64,000 bases of DNA from Haematococcus lacustris. Taxonomy: Eukaryota > Chlorophyta > Chlorophyceae > Chlamydomonadales > Haematococcaceae. Where the stretch lies: the NCBI GenBank assembly GCA_030144725.1, contig JASKMD010000024.1, forward strand, positions 4,708,720 to 4,772,719, in the 5' to 3' direction. The position numbers and the translations under genes were made by a program. Below, one piece after another: positions 47,401-59,007 of this stretch. The notes beneath the pieces are model-generated. The model was given only the letters and a program-made list of their open reading frames with translations, did not search any database and was not told the origin of the DNA. Numbering within the stretch: position 1 is the first letter of the stretch; every line of letters begins with the position of its first letter.

Positions 47401-50400
47401 GGGTCTCAGTCAGCTGCTTATATCAGTTAACTATAGCTCCTAGTTAATTATCAAATATGCTAATACTATAACTACTAATAATAAATATCTGATCTTACTG
47501 CTGCTAGCGCCATGATGATGCTCTGGGCACTGCCTGGCACGTTGTGGACAGGGGGGCTGGTGTAGATTCCCTGCGGGCCTTGGAGCCTGGCCTGCCTCAC
47601 TGCAACCTGGTGCGTACTGCAGGCTGCCAGGAACAGTGGTGTTCTGGAGCGGGACCACCACCAGCTCCCAGGGCTTCGATGCCACGGTGAGAGCCAGCAG
47701 CAGCAGTAGGCCAAGGCAGCAGCAGCAGCAGCAGCAGGCCGAGGCAGCAGCAGCAGCAGGCTATGAAGTAGGCATGGTGTGTGAGCACCCCTAATCAATG
47801 GTATCCAGGCAGGACTGCTTAGGTTTCCGCCCCATCAGGTCATTGACTGGCTGCAACAGGCAGCCAGCTCTATGACTGACTTCCCAACTGCCCGAATGGC
47901 TGCTACTGGCCGGCTGGCCACCTGGCACCTGCCTGCCTGGCAATGGAGCCATGCACCTCACCCCCTGCTGCCTGGCCGCCGCCCTGCTGCCTGCAGTACC
48001 CCGCAAGGGGCCAGCCCTTGGCCAATGCCCTCAACGACAACTCCTGGTTGGTGCCAGTGGGAAGCCTGCCCACGTCCGGCCGGCTGACCATCACCGCCTT
48101 CATGTTCAGTGAGTCAGTTTGAACCTCATGCAGGGCCCTGCCTGCCATGCCTGCAGCACCTGGCCTGCCAGCTGGCCTCCCTGGTTTCCTAAAGCTGGCT
48201 GCCCTGCCCATGATGCTGCAGACGGCTGCAATGGCGACTTTGTGGAGTGCCCCCAGGGAAGCAAGGGCACAGCCGTCTTCTCAGTGGTCAGTGATTAAGC
48301 CATGGACCTGGTCATGTGACAGTGTGGCACATTGTGTCTCACACGTGTGTCGTCCGTCTTGATAGTGTGGCCAGTGTGACTGTGGGACCACGATGTGGCC
48401 ATAAGGCAGTATGCGGCAGTGTCTACTCCAACTGAGCAGGCACTGCACATGGACATTATGCATGGCTTCCCTGCAGCAAACCACCAGTCGCCCCAGCTTT
48501 TGCCACCAACTGGCTGGGGTTAGGGTTAGGGTAAGGTTTACTGGGCCACCGACTTGCCACCAACTTGCTGGTCTCACCTGCTTGCTACTGCAGAACGTGA
48601 ACAGGCCGCCCTCCTGCTCCATCCCCTTCGCCAGCAACAAAGACACGTGCGCCCCTGTGACCCAGACCATAGGCACCGGGGCCGCACTGAGTGGCCATGA
48701 AGCCAAGCACGCCTTCAACGCCAAGTTTGCACCCACCACCCTCGTCAAATACACCTCCTCAGGTGATGCCCGCTGCTCTCACCTGCCAGCAGCTGCACAA
48801 CAGAGCAGGTTGCCGGTTCATGGTCCAGCCGTCAACTGTCTCAATGCTAGCTGTCAGCTATTGAGACAGGTGCAGCTGTCACCTGGACAGTTGACAATCA
48901 ATACATGGTCCGACCTGCTTGCTACTCACTTGCCTGTAACGTGCTGTGCTGCCACCACAGCTGTTGCTGCTGTAGCTGCCCCTGCTGACCCGTCTGCCCC
49001 CTGCCCCCTGCTGCTGCTGCTGCCCCTGCTGCCCCCCTGCCCCCTGCGGCTGCAGCTATCGGCTTCCAGCTGTCAGGCAGAGCCACGCCCCAGTACCAGT
49101 ACACGCTGTACGATTTGAAGGCCGACGCCATCGTGTCGCAGACCGACTTCAGCACCGACACCAGCAAGGACTGGGTGGGCCTGGGCCCCGGCAGCTACCG
49201 CTTCGCCGTCAGCGTGCGGGACGGCGCTGGCGCGGTGTTGCAGGTCAACGCCACCTCCACCCTGACCGTGGAGAAGGCGGACCTGGGCACACTGGACACC
49301 CTGGCTGACACCGTGGCCACCCTGATGACCTCCTTCTTGGCCTGCCCTGCCAACAACGTGTTGTGCATGACCAACACCTTCGGCCCCTTGTACGCGGTGG
49401 CAATGCAGGCTAGCACTGCGCTGAACTTGGCCAGCCCCTCCAACACCACGCTGCTGCAGGACTCGACCCCCCTGACAGACGCCATGAACACTGCTGCTGC
49501 CCGGCTCACAGGGCCCACCGTCAGCGTCACCAATTCAGCCGCGGCCAACAGGGTGCTGGACGTGATGACCCGCCTGGCACTGGTGTGCGCTGCGGCTGGC
49601 CCCGGGCGCTGTGCCAGCAGCGTCAACACCGCCGTGGCCACTGCCACTGCCAACGCCATCAAGCAGGCCATCACCATGACCCCCAACTCCGGCAACAACG
49701 CCATCAGGGCCCTGGCAAGCAATGCCCAGACCTCCGGCTCCTCATCCCCGCCCTCAGCACGCAGGGCGCTGCTGCAACCCGCCACCTCCCAGGCCTCTGC
49801 CGCCCCGGCCGCCGTTGACCTGCTCAGCTGGTCCGCCTCCTCCCACCGCTCCCTGCTGCAGTCCAGCTCTGCAGCCGCCACTGCCCTGGCCACCTACAAC
49901 ACCCTCATCACAGGGCTGTCACAGGTGTTGAGCAAGAGCACGGGGAACACAGGGCCTGGCTTGGACGCGGTGGGTGGTGGCTCCATTGGGGCTGGTGCCT
50001 GGGCCTTCATTGCAGTGGACACCATCTCTGGCTTCTCTGGCCGCCGGTTCAGCCTCCCGGTTGACAGCACTGGCCAGCGGCCTGGCGTGGTCTTTGACTC
50101 GGGGCTGCAGGAGGCCTGCAGCACGGCTGGCCGCAACATGCCCACCAGCCAGTGCCCCACCTCCCCTGCCGCCACCTTCACCCTGAGCATGATGTACCTA
50201 GCGCCCGGGGCCAATGCCAACACCATCCCGACCATCCAGGCCCTGCCCGCATCAGGCGCTCTGGCCACTGGGGCCATGCGGCTGACCTACTCAGGCGCTG
50301 ACAGCTCAGGGGAGCTCACAGCGGGCAGCGCCACCCCCAAAGGCACCATCACTGTCAACCTGCCCATGGCCACGGCCTGGACCGCCTCCCTGGCATACTC

Positions 50401-52755
50401 CTGCCTGCTGTGAGTGGACCTGGGCTGAACTGTGGCCGACTTGGCTCTAGGGAGGGCAGAGGGGTGGGGAGGGCAGAGGGGTGGGGAGGGCAGAGGGGTG
50501 GGGAGGGCATAGGGGTGGGGAGGGCATGGCTCCAGCTGCCAGCTGCTTGGGCCCTGTCCTCGGGGGTTGACTCTGCTTGGCACACCTGTAGGGGGACACT
50601 GCCCGGGCCACGCCTGAGACGCATTGCCGGGACTGCGCCTCACGCTCTGACGCTGGTCACATAGCCAGCAGCATGTGTACAGCTGGGGTGCTCCACAACA
50701 CACGTTGCAAGCCATTATTGGGAGAGGGGCGGGGCAGGGCAGGGCCACGCCTGATTCCCCTCAGCCTCCCCCTGGCTAGCCTGCTGCAGCTCATATGGTG
50801 GCCCTGCCTCCTGTTCCTATTGTCTCTGGTGCTTGCCTGTTTTGCCTGCTTGGCCCTGAGCCCCGCCCTGCGTGCACGCCCTGCCACGCAGGTTCCGCGA
50901 GGCCGGCCCCTCCTACACCTCTCTGGCAACTCCAGCCTTCAATGCTGACAAGACGCTGGTCACATGTGTGACCCCTAGCAATGGCGTGGTCCTGGTGCAG
51001 TCATTCACGCCGCCTTCACCACCCCCTCCCCCGCCCTCCCCCCCGCCACCAGGTCCACCTCCCCCATACACCGTCCCCCCGCCCTCGCCCAACCCCAGCC
51101 CTCCAGCCCCTCCAGCCCCTGCCCCCTCGCCCCCCCTGCCGCCCTCCCCACACTCCCCACCACCACCACCTGGCACCCTGGCATCGCCCCCTCCCCCTCC
51201 CATTCAACCTCCTCCTCCCTTGATACCGCCCAGGCCTCCAGCCCCACCCTCACCACCTCCCAGCCCACCTCCGCCGCCCTCACCACCCCCCAGCCCACCG
51301 CTGCCCCCTGGCACCCCGTTGCCACCCTCTCCTCCGCCCGGCACCAACCTCATCACCTCCGCACCACCGCCTAGCCTGTCCACTCTGCCAGACAACAAGG
51401 CCTCCATGACCTTGTTTGTCATCGTGAACGCCACCACCTTCTCCCTCATGCTCACCAGCACCACCGCCCGTGCCGCCTTCATCAACGACTCCAGCACGGC
51501 GGTGGCTGCCCAGCTGCAGGCCATTGCCAAGTCCCCTGGCACCGTCAACATCTCGGCCAACACCCCCGCATTCGGCACCGGGCGCCGTGCGCGCCAGCTG
51601 CTGCAGGGGCAGAGTGCTGGTGCCGACAACTCCTTCAGCCTGCCCTTCATCATCACCTTCCCGCCCAGTGTGACCAAGGTGGCTGTGAGCAGTGCAGTGC
51701 TGGGCCTGACCACCCGCATCAATGCTGCAGGGGCGGCCGCACTAGGCGTGACGCAGCTGGGTGGAGTGGCGGTGGTGGACATGATCATGATGGCTGACGT
51801 CACCACCCCTGGTGCCACCGGCGTGGTGGTCACCCCTCCTGGCAGTGCGCTGGCCACCTCCAGTTCCAGCAGCAACAGGACCGGCCTGATAGCAGGCCTG
51901 GCTGTGGGCATGGTGGTGCTCGTGGCTGCTGTGCTGGCCGCTGTGCTGCTGACCCTGAAGCGGAAGCGCCAGGCCAGTGTGGTGGCACCTGAGCCGGAGG
52001 AGCCCCAGGGCCGCAGCAGCCAGGAGACTCCGGCTGAGGCGACCCCGCCACCAGGACTGGCATCACACCCTTCACCTCAAGCAGCCAGCCCGGTCCCGGC
52101 CGTTGCTATCAGTTCAGACAGGCCACCCAGTGCGACCAGGACTAATTCCTCAAGGCCTGGCAGTGCTGGCAGGGCGTCGCCCAGGGCTGTTGTGGGAGTA
52201 GAGGTGGCAGGCAGGGCGTCCCCGACCAGCCAGTCTGCATCCTTGGCGCTGCCAGGCTCGCTGGTGCCCGTGGAAATGCGCAGCGATGTGCCCGTAGCTG
52301 AAGAAATACAGCCTGGAGACCACCAACCGCTGGCCCCGCGCACCCAATGGGCAAGCCTGCATGTCTTTGATAGCAACAGCCCACGAAGCAGTGCACAAAT
52401 CCAGACGGTTGGTGGCCCACCGGTGCGCGCGGGGAGTGATTCAACACCGAGCCGCCGTCACACGGTGGATCACGTGGTGGACGGGGTGGTGCATCTTCCG
52501 CCTATTGACCGGCGGTTTGGCTCACGAGGCAGCGGGTCGTCGAGGCTGCACGCGGCTGTGCACCACGGCACGGTGGATGTCGGCGACACGCGGCAGATCC
52601 CGGGCCTCACGGACGATACGCCGGAGCCGGAGCCGGAGCCATATGTCGGCGTGGAGCTGGGCAGCGACCTGATGTCCCCTACGGCGCACAGCCGGCTGCA
52701 GGCTGGCACGCCCCGCGTCAATGTAGGGTCACCTCGCATTGCAGAGCTACACTGA
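35474..52755 (+). CDS. Giant REJ-domain single-pass surface protein
   Basis: First phase-consistent exons: 35474-35775, 36033-36066, 36120-36169, 36195-39963, 40114-40265, 40536-40661, 40835-41296, 41496-42112, 42312-42585 and 42768 on. Many small exons follow to 49057-50411 and a last exon from about 50891 to the TGA at 52755. Order: unknown N-part; about 850 residues of Ser-Glu repeats; a Ser-Pro tract; Cys-rich segments (e.g. [10 protein letters not shown]); REJ-like region from about 43900 to 50400 ([50 protein letters not shown]); a Cys-bearing block resembling a GPS (about 50390-51000); a Pro-rich hinge (51010-51370); a membrane helix ([20 protein letters not shown], about 51888); basic KRKR stop and a ~260-residue cytosolic tail. 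REJ modules occur in polycystin-1 and sperm receptors. Here no channel domain follows. Possible flagellar or wall-surface receptor. Confidence 0.8.
36654..39230 (+). repeat. Ser-Glu coding minisatellite, three tiers
   Basis: The block begins with 18-bp units coding ELSESS (about 36660-37870), many differing at synonymous sites (TCC/TCG/TCT, GTC/GTCG). Next come about eight 48-bp units that add EPSEES (37870-38220). Last come perfect 60-bp units (see separate entry). The coding frame is kept throughout. The reverse strand is also open, but only as a by-product of codon choice. Confidence 0.95.
38221..39180 (+). repeat. Sixteen identical 60-bp units
   Basis: Sixteen consecutive 60-bp blocks are identical base for base. 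Each encodes two copies of a ten-residue Ser/Glu/Pro unit ([10 protein letters not shown]) written with two different sets of synonymous codons (TCTTCAGAGCTTTCT against TCCTCCGAGCTATCA). The 60-bp block is therefore a higher-order repeat of two 30-bp forms. Confidence 0.97.
39270..39760 (+). repeat. Ser-Pro (CCCTCC) coding tracts
   Basis: Runs of TCCCCCTCCCCC encode Ser-Pro dipeptides between remaining EPSEES units. SP dipeptides are the usual hydroxyproline-glycosylation sites in volvocine wall proteins. Confidence 0.85.
48518..48538 (+). repeat. Short TTAGGG run in a REJ-gene intron
   Basis: About three TTAGGG-type words in a row inside the intron between exons ending near 48283 and starting near 48594. 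Confidence 0.7.
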
Positions 52756-53814
52756 TGACCATGTGAGCTTCGCAAGGTCAGCAAAGCGGGGTGTGCAGTT
52801 GTGCCACCCCGCAACACCTTTTGCGCCTTGATGCTGTGCATGCCATGTGCCTGAACCATGCCACCTGCACGCCCTTGTAGCAAACTGCGATTACACCCAC
52901 AATGAGCACAACCACATACGTTAAGCTCGTCTCACGCTGCACCTTGCTCGCCTGTCATTCATTCTCTGACAAATGCCACCTACTACGCATACCACCTCAA
53001 CCAGTAATGGTCCAGTACCTCCCCCTACCACGACCACGTACATTGCATTGCATTGCGTTACTGTACATGACAGTGTGCGTGCAACACGGAGTCAATAGCC
53101 GTAAGGGGGTGGTGATCCCGACATAATTCATGGTGGGTGGGGCTAAGGATTGCCAGACATGCGCAAGACATGCGTTAGACGTATTTAATAAGGTGTGACT
53201 GTGGTCATAATTCTTGCTGGCTGACTTGCTATCATTTTGCACTATCACAATTGTAACAACGGTGACGGCAAAGCTGCACATGTCATGAGTCGACCCACCC
53301 CAGTGACTGTAATTGAGCGTGACATAGAGTGGATAGCGGAGCTGATCCTCGTCATAGAGCAAGCCGAGCAGTACAGAGCTTGAATTCGCAAGAGGGGGAA
53401 AGCAAGACGTCGCAGTAACACCGCAAGCATTTGGGCTGGGGCAGCGGTAGTGGCAAGCAACTGAGGCTTCTGTGTATAAGCTGACTCCGAGGCAGCAGGT
53501 GTAGCATGTCCATGCAGTCATGCAACTCTGGATCTGGGACCTCCTCAAGCAAGTGTAAGATCTCCTCAGGCAAGTTAGTCCTCAAGCAAGTGTAAGATCT
53601 CCTCAAGCAAGTGTAAGATCTGAACTGGTGGTGGTGTTTTGAGGCTGGGTTCAACTCTCAGGCAGATTGAGACATCCTTGACTACGGCCTAGTCTGCTCT
53701 GGTGACCTCAATACACTATTGACCGCTGTAGCCTCACGCTACAGTAGGAAGGTCAAGCTCTGAAGGTCCAAACAAGGGGTAAATTTTTTTTTGCAACAAC
53801 TCACCAACCTGTGC
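52756..53814. other. 3' flank of the REJ gene, no further gene seen
   Basis: Includes the probable 3' UTR, with a TGTAA at 53252-53256 as one possible poly(A) signal. A tandem of about four diverged 19-30 bp units (CCTCAAGCAAGTGTAAGATC type) lies at 53538-53622. Nothing reads as coding with confidence. Confidence 0.45.
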
Positions 53815-53967
53815 CAGGGTACTCCTTGCCCTTGCCTGGCAGAGCTGGCAGGTCCGACCACCAGCACAGCTCCAGTCGGCGCCACCTGCTGTCCCCGATG
53901 CGCTGCATGTTCAGTCCCGGTCCAGCCACCTGCCTGGCTGTGGCGCTGGTTTGGCTTTAGCAGCCTT
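53815..53967 (-). pseudogene. Second Fanzor/TnpB-like C-terminal scrap
   Basis: Nearly identical to 28128-28282 (a handful of differences over about 150 bp), in the same orientation, with the same WLDRD-stop junction and the IGDSRW, LELCWW and GKEYPG words. The break after WLDRD is shared by both copies, so it predates their spread. The scrap stops exactly where the CCCTAA array begins. Confidence 0.55.
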
Positions 53968-54082
53968 ACCCTAACCCTAACCCTAACCCTATCCCTAACC
54001 CTAACCCTAACCCTAACCCTAACCCTAACCCTAACCCTAACCCTGACCCCCCTAACCCTAACCCTAACCCTAACCCTAACCC
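53968..54082 (+). repeat. Interstitial CCCTAA telomeric array
   Basis: About 18 CCCTAA units in a row, with three or four small variants (CTATCCC, CTGACCCC). The human-type TTAGGG motif is known from some chlamydomonadalean lineages. The array is internal, since coding sequence lies on both sides. Confidence 0.95.
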
Positions 54083-54109
54083 CGGTGCTCGATGCTAGCC
54101 TAACTTGAA

Positions 54110-54230
54110 CCTAACTTGAACTTGTGTGGGAGCTGAGCTAGGCGAAGGCGGCTGTAGCTGTGCCATAGCTGAGCTGCTGCTCGATGGGAGCTGAGCTAGG
54201 CGAAGGCGGTGCGGCATGGAGGCACACACA
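54110..54230 (+). repeat. Direct repeat upstream of the thioredoxin-like gene
   Basis: The words GGGAGCTGAGCTAGGCGAAG and GCGG occur twice, about 58 bp apart (about 54128 and 54186). They lie in the probable promoter region of the gene starting at 54398. Confidence 0.7.
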
Positions 54231-54397
54231 CCAGAATGGCTGAGCTGAGATGGGCATTAGGCGCACTAGCAGTAGCCTTCACAATGATGAGCTCGCAGCC
54301 TGTGTTTGATTACAACTCTTTATTTTGTAGTAGTATGAGGGGTGTAGGGATCAGTCAAGGCATCAAGCAAGGCGTGATCAGCACCTCCAGGCGGACA

Positions 54398-57300
54398 ATG
54401 GACGCTCTCAGGCTCGCGATTGCATTCGTGCTGTGCGTAGTTGTCCGAGGCCAGTCGCACGATGTTAAAATTCCCGGCAGCCCCCTGGTGCACGATCTCA
54501 CATCATTCACTTTCTGGCCCGCTGTGAATAGCGGCAAGGTCCTGTTCGTGGAGTTCTATGTACACAACTGCAGGTGAGAGGGTGGCGCAATGACAGCCTC
54601 GTCGCAGCGTAAGGGAGTGATGCAGCCATTAGGGCGTGAGAACAGCAGCATTCTCATATGAACGGGGTTGGCCCCATCCCGGCACCTTGCCTTTCACCAA
54701 TGGCCTGCCCTCTCGGCGATTTGATAAACAGGTGCTCCAGCTCATGACCGCCCAGGCCCAACCAGCCTCCGATCGCATGTGCAGCTGGCATGCTTGGGGC
54801 ACCATTCCCACTTATGCACATGCCCATTGCCCACTGGGTGTGCCACTCCCCCGGCCCCAGGCTGACCTGACCCTTCCCTCGGTATTTTGAGCCGCTTGGC
54901 CCATTCATCCATGAAGGAGCAGTCCAGCACTTGCGCATTCTCGTATCTTCTTTTCAGCTTCCTCACTCTCACTCATGGGTGCTGCATTGCTGGCCATGGG
55001 ACGCATGCAACAGGCATCCGTATGCATACAGCAGTGCCTAGCCAAAGTCTGAGCAGTGCAGAGCCACTGGGCTCCTTGCTCCCCATTCCCACTCCCATCC
55101 ACACAACCAGGATGGCCCATCGTCCTTAGTCAGGCAAAGCAGCCATACCAGGCTGAGGATCACGCAGCATGAACCTGTTCCCTGCCACCCCTCACCAACG
55201 CCAACTTTTCATTGTTGCTAGCAAGCAGCGGGTCACCCCTCCCCCTCCCCCTCCCCCTCCCCCTCCCCCTCCCCCTCCCCCTCCCCCTCCCCCTCCCCCT
55301 CCCCCTCCCCCTCCCCCTCCCCCTCCCCCTCCCCCTCCCCCTCCCCCTCCCCCTCCCCCTCCCCCTCCCCCTCCCCCTCCCCCTCCCCCTCCCCCTCCCC
55401 CTCCCCCTCCCCCTCCCCCTCCCCCTCCCCCTCCCCCTCCCCCTCCCCCTCCCCCTCCCCCTCCCCCTCCCCCTCCCCCTCCCCCTCCCCCTCCCCCTCC
55501 CCCTCCCCCTCCCCCTCCCCCTCCCCCTCCCCCTCCCCCTCCCCCTCCCCCTCCCCCTCCCCCTCCCCCTCCCCCTCCCCCTCCCCCTCCCCCTCCCCCT
55601 CCCCCTCCCCCTCCCCCTCCCCCTCCCCCTCCCCCTCCCCCTCCCCCTCCCCCTCCCCCTCCCCCTCCCCCTCCCCCTCCCCCTCCCCCTCCCCCTCCCC
55701 CTCCCCCTCCCCCTCCCCCTCCCCCTCCCCCTCCCCCTCCCCCCTCCCCCTCCCCCTCCCCCTCCCCCTCCCCCTCCCCCTCCCCCTCCCCCTCCCCCTC
55801 CCCCTCCCCCTCCCCCTCCCCCTCCCCCTCCCCCTCCCCCTCCCCCTCCCCCTCCCCTCCCCCTCCCCCTCCCCCTCCCCCTCCCCCTCCCCCTCCCCCT
55901 CCCCCTCCCCCTCCCCCTCCCCCTCCCCCTCCCCCTCCCCCTCCCCCTCCCCCTCCCCCTCCCCCTCCCCCTCCCCCTCCCCCTCCCCCTCCCCCTCCCC
56001 CTCCCCCTCCCCCTCCCCCCTCCCCCTCCCCCTCCCCCTCCCCCTCCCCCTCCCCCTCCCCCTCCCCCTCCCCCTCCCCCTCCCCCTCCCCCTCCCCCTC
56101 CCCCTCCCCCTCCCCCTCCCCCTCCCCCTCCCCCTCCCCCTCCCCCTCCCCCTCCCCCTCCCCCTCCCCCTCCCCCCTCCCCCTCCCCCTCCCCCGGGTT
56201 TAAACGTTTCTGATGCTCATGTCTTACTGGAGGGGGAGGTTTGCCTTGGACTCATGCAGCTCTGGTGGAAACGGCAGCCTCAATGGGGCTGGCCATGTGG
56301 AGCCCTGGGTGCGGGCTGCCAGGGGGGGCATGAGGAGCTTAGCCAGACCCATCCACCGCCACCACCACATCCCATCACTGCTGGCCCGGCTCATAATACC
56401 CTCAAAGTACTTTGAAAAACATCTCACACTACCAGTTCTCAGCCTGCCTGACCTTAGCCTGCATGCATGCATTCCGTCACCACCACCACCACCATCACCA
56501 CTACCACCTATACACCCCCCACCCCCCCCTGTGGCCTGGCTGGCGCCTGCAGGGGCTGCAAGCGCATGGCCAGGGACTGGACCCTCCTGGCAGAGCAGGT
56601 CGCCCATGTGGAGGACATCATGATCGCCGCGGTGGGGGCGGGGGGAGGGGCGCCTGCTGCTGGCTGCTGCTGCTGCTGTGGGGTGTGCCTGGGGTGCAGC
56701 CCTGCTCTGCCCCACACCCAGTGTGCAGGCAGACCTGCATGGAGGGGTCAGGAAGCACACAGGGCGGTCAGGGGAGCAGCAGGGGCTAGGGTCAGGAGCC
56801 CAGGGTGGGGGGACAGGCAAGAGGGGTGGGTGGGTGAGGGTGTGACTGGGTCAAGCAGCAGCACCAGAGCATTGCCTGTTTAGGAGCACCAGAGCATGGC
56901 CTGTTACTAGGTACAATGCCTTGAGAACTGGGCATGCACATAAGGGCCACGGCACGCATGCCCCGCTGTCATGAGACTAGGGTGTGACCACCCGGCTGCA
57001 CTCCTCATGCCCTGCTCAGCTGTCCACGGCTTCAAGCTGTGACCCTCGGCCCCAACCTACTTCATTGCCTGCTGCGCAAGCTAGGCGGGTGGCTAGAGTG
57101 GTGCAAGCCATGCGCTTGGCAGCGTGGGCGTGCGCTTGCCTGTGTGGCCATGCGCAGGGTGAACTGCGAGGAGGACGAGCTGCTGTGTGACCGCTGGCAG
57201 GTGGTACACACCCCGACGCTCAAAGTGTTACACCGGGGAGAGGAAGTGCTGCACTACAAGGCCGATGTAAGCCATGCCCAGCCCACAAAAAACTTGGCCA

Positions 57301-57736
57301 GGCCCTTCCACGCCCTCCAACCTTCCTTCTGCCTTCTGCCCTTGGCTTGCGTTCCCCCATCTGTCTGCCCTGCCCTTTGCCTTGCCATGCATGTTCACCA
57401 TGGATGCCATGCAAGTAGTATACCCATGTGACACCATCACAGGCATGGCCTCCTACCACATCTTGGTAGCCAGCTGGCCTGGCTGCAGCATGCAATAGGA
57501 CCATGTCACAACATGTGCTCTGTTTGTAGGTGTTCCACATCGACCTGATGCGCCCTTTCATCCTAAAGATGCACGCACAGCTTACCCAGGCAACTCCAAC
57601 AGCTGCTGCGGGCAGCAAAGAGCAGGGGCAAGAGCAGGCAGCCACAGTCAGCACACTAGAGGTGCCGGAGCCTGCTCCACACCAACACCAGGTGCCAGTT
57701 TACGAGCCGCGGAATACAAACTCGCAAGAGCTGTGA
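54398..57736 (+). CDS. Secreted/ER single-domain thioredoxin-like (PDI-type) protein
   Basis: Exons: 54398-54573, 56553-56631, about 57159-57266 and 57530-57736; summed length 570 nt, 189 residues. The start at 54398 gives a signal peptide ([20 protein letters not shown]). The thioredoxin fold follows: [20 protein letters not shown], with active site CRGC completed across intron 1, then [18 protein letters not shown] and [20 protein letters not shown], including the cis-Pro Thr-Pro-Thr. The C-tail is low complexity. There is no KDEL-like signal. It probably forms or exchanges disulfides in the secretory pathway. Oddity: exon 3 has to start one base after the only visible AG (57156-57157) to keep frame; canonical splicing would add one G and truncate the protein. 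An in-frame upstream extension to 54241 is possible but less likely. Confidence 0.7.
55236..56195 (+). repeat. 960-bp CCCCCT hexanucleotide array in intron 1
   Basis: About 160 units of CCCCCT fill half of the first intron of the thioredoxin-like gene. The run is broken only by four single-base register changes (near 55741, 55855, 56015 and 56172). Frames through it encode poly-Pro, Pro-Leu or Ser-Pro without stops, but these are not genes. The other strand is (AGGGGG)n. Confidence 0.98.
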
Positions 57737-59007
57737 TAGATACAAAACAGCGAGCGTGTACGGACAAGGCTGGCGTTGCGCGTAACGTCAATGCATCCGA
57801 CTTCATCTCATCATGAAGAATGAAGACGGCCCAAGCGCAGAACGAGGAACGTCAACTTGTCATTAAGTTGTGCAACGGGTTCGGAACTGGTCGGGGAGGT
57901 TGACAGTGTTTCAATGATCCGCTATGCTTCAGGCGACGATTGCACGCTTTTGAGATGGCCGCGCTTGCGCGCTATGGCGAGCAGCAGCCAGCGCATCGGT
58001 GTGGCTGTGCCTGCGCCGGATACGCCCGACATGAATCTAGGCAACCGTCACGACAGCTAGCCGGGCCGCCCGGTAATTCCGGACCCGGGCAGGTCAACCA
58101 AATAGACGGGCTGCAGAAGCTGGCCGCGCTGCCAATTGTACGAACATGACATGCCACGGCAGGAATAGCAAGCCAGGCCACTGCACCGGTCACCTCACTG
58201 CGCTGTACACCGGGGAAGTGGTGAACCGGTAAGTGCCCGCGGGCTGCTTTTTTGCTCGCGGGCTGCCCCGTGTAGCCGCGGACACATCATAGCGGCGAGA
58301 CGTGTATCCTTGAGTCTGAAAGCCATCTGCCTGGCGCAGTGACCTGATTGAAAGCATACAGATCTGCATACTCGCTCGTTGCTACATCCATCACTGGGGT
58401 CGGCGTACAAAGAATGCCGACCTCCATGCCCCAGCCAGGCCCATCTGCTGTCCCCGCTCTTGTCCTTCACCTATATTTGATACCTACTGCTACATCTGGC
58501 TTGAGCTTGCAAAGCCAATCCTGGAGCTGCCTGCTCATCTGTCGACACGCTTTGCTGCCTGCACGGCACAACCACTTGAGGCCAAGCCGCCAGCACGGCT
58601 CGAGGGAGCGCCGGGCATTGAGCACAGCCCCGTGTCCTAGTTCAGCTGCGTGGGTAAGAGTCAGGGGAGCCTTGACTTTGCTAGCAATACCGGGAATGGC
58701 AGCCTGTGCAGGCTGTGCAGCTCAAAGGGGGGCCGTGCAGGCAGTGGGGTGCTGGGTCTAGGTCACAAGGCTGCAGGCTGTGTGGCTGCCTGGCTGTGTG
58801 GGGGCAGCTGAAGCAGGGATGCACCACGCAACACAACGTCAGGCCACGCATTGGCATGCCAGACAGCTGGCTCCAGGTTGGGCGCACAAGACGGAGGCAC
58901 CCAACCAAGGCCTCTATCCCTCACGCCTGGTGACATTGCGTCCTGTCACGTCTTGTCGCGTCTTGTCGCGTCCTGTCGCATCCTATTTTCACAGGGGTGG
59001 TGCTTGC
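57737..59007. other. Gap without a confident gene
   Basis: 57860-58150 is CpG-rich and has a plus-strand frame (Met at 57940, MAALARYGEQQPAHRCG onward) that could be a first exon, but I find no continuation. A GCGTCCTGTC/GCGTCTTGTC tandem lies at about 58936-58982. The rest shows only short mixed frames. Confidence 0.35.

Noticed and set aside
53968..54082. A true chromosome end
   Set aside because: A coding gene with good exons continues immediately beyond it (54398 onward) and the array is only about 115 bp, so it is interstitial.
55169..56213. Poly-Pro, Pro-Leu and Ser-Pro frames of over 330 codons
   Set aside because: Pure products of the CCCCCT array, with frame shifts at its register changes. 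The array lies in the intron between thioredoxin exons.
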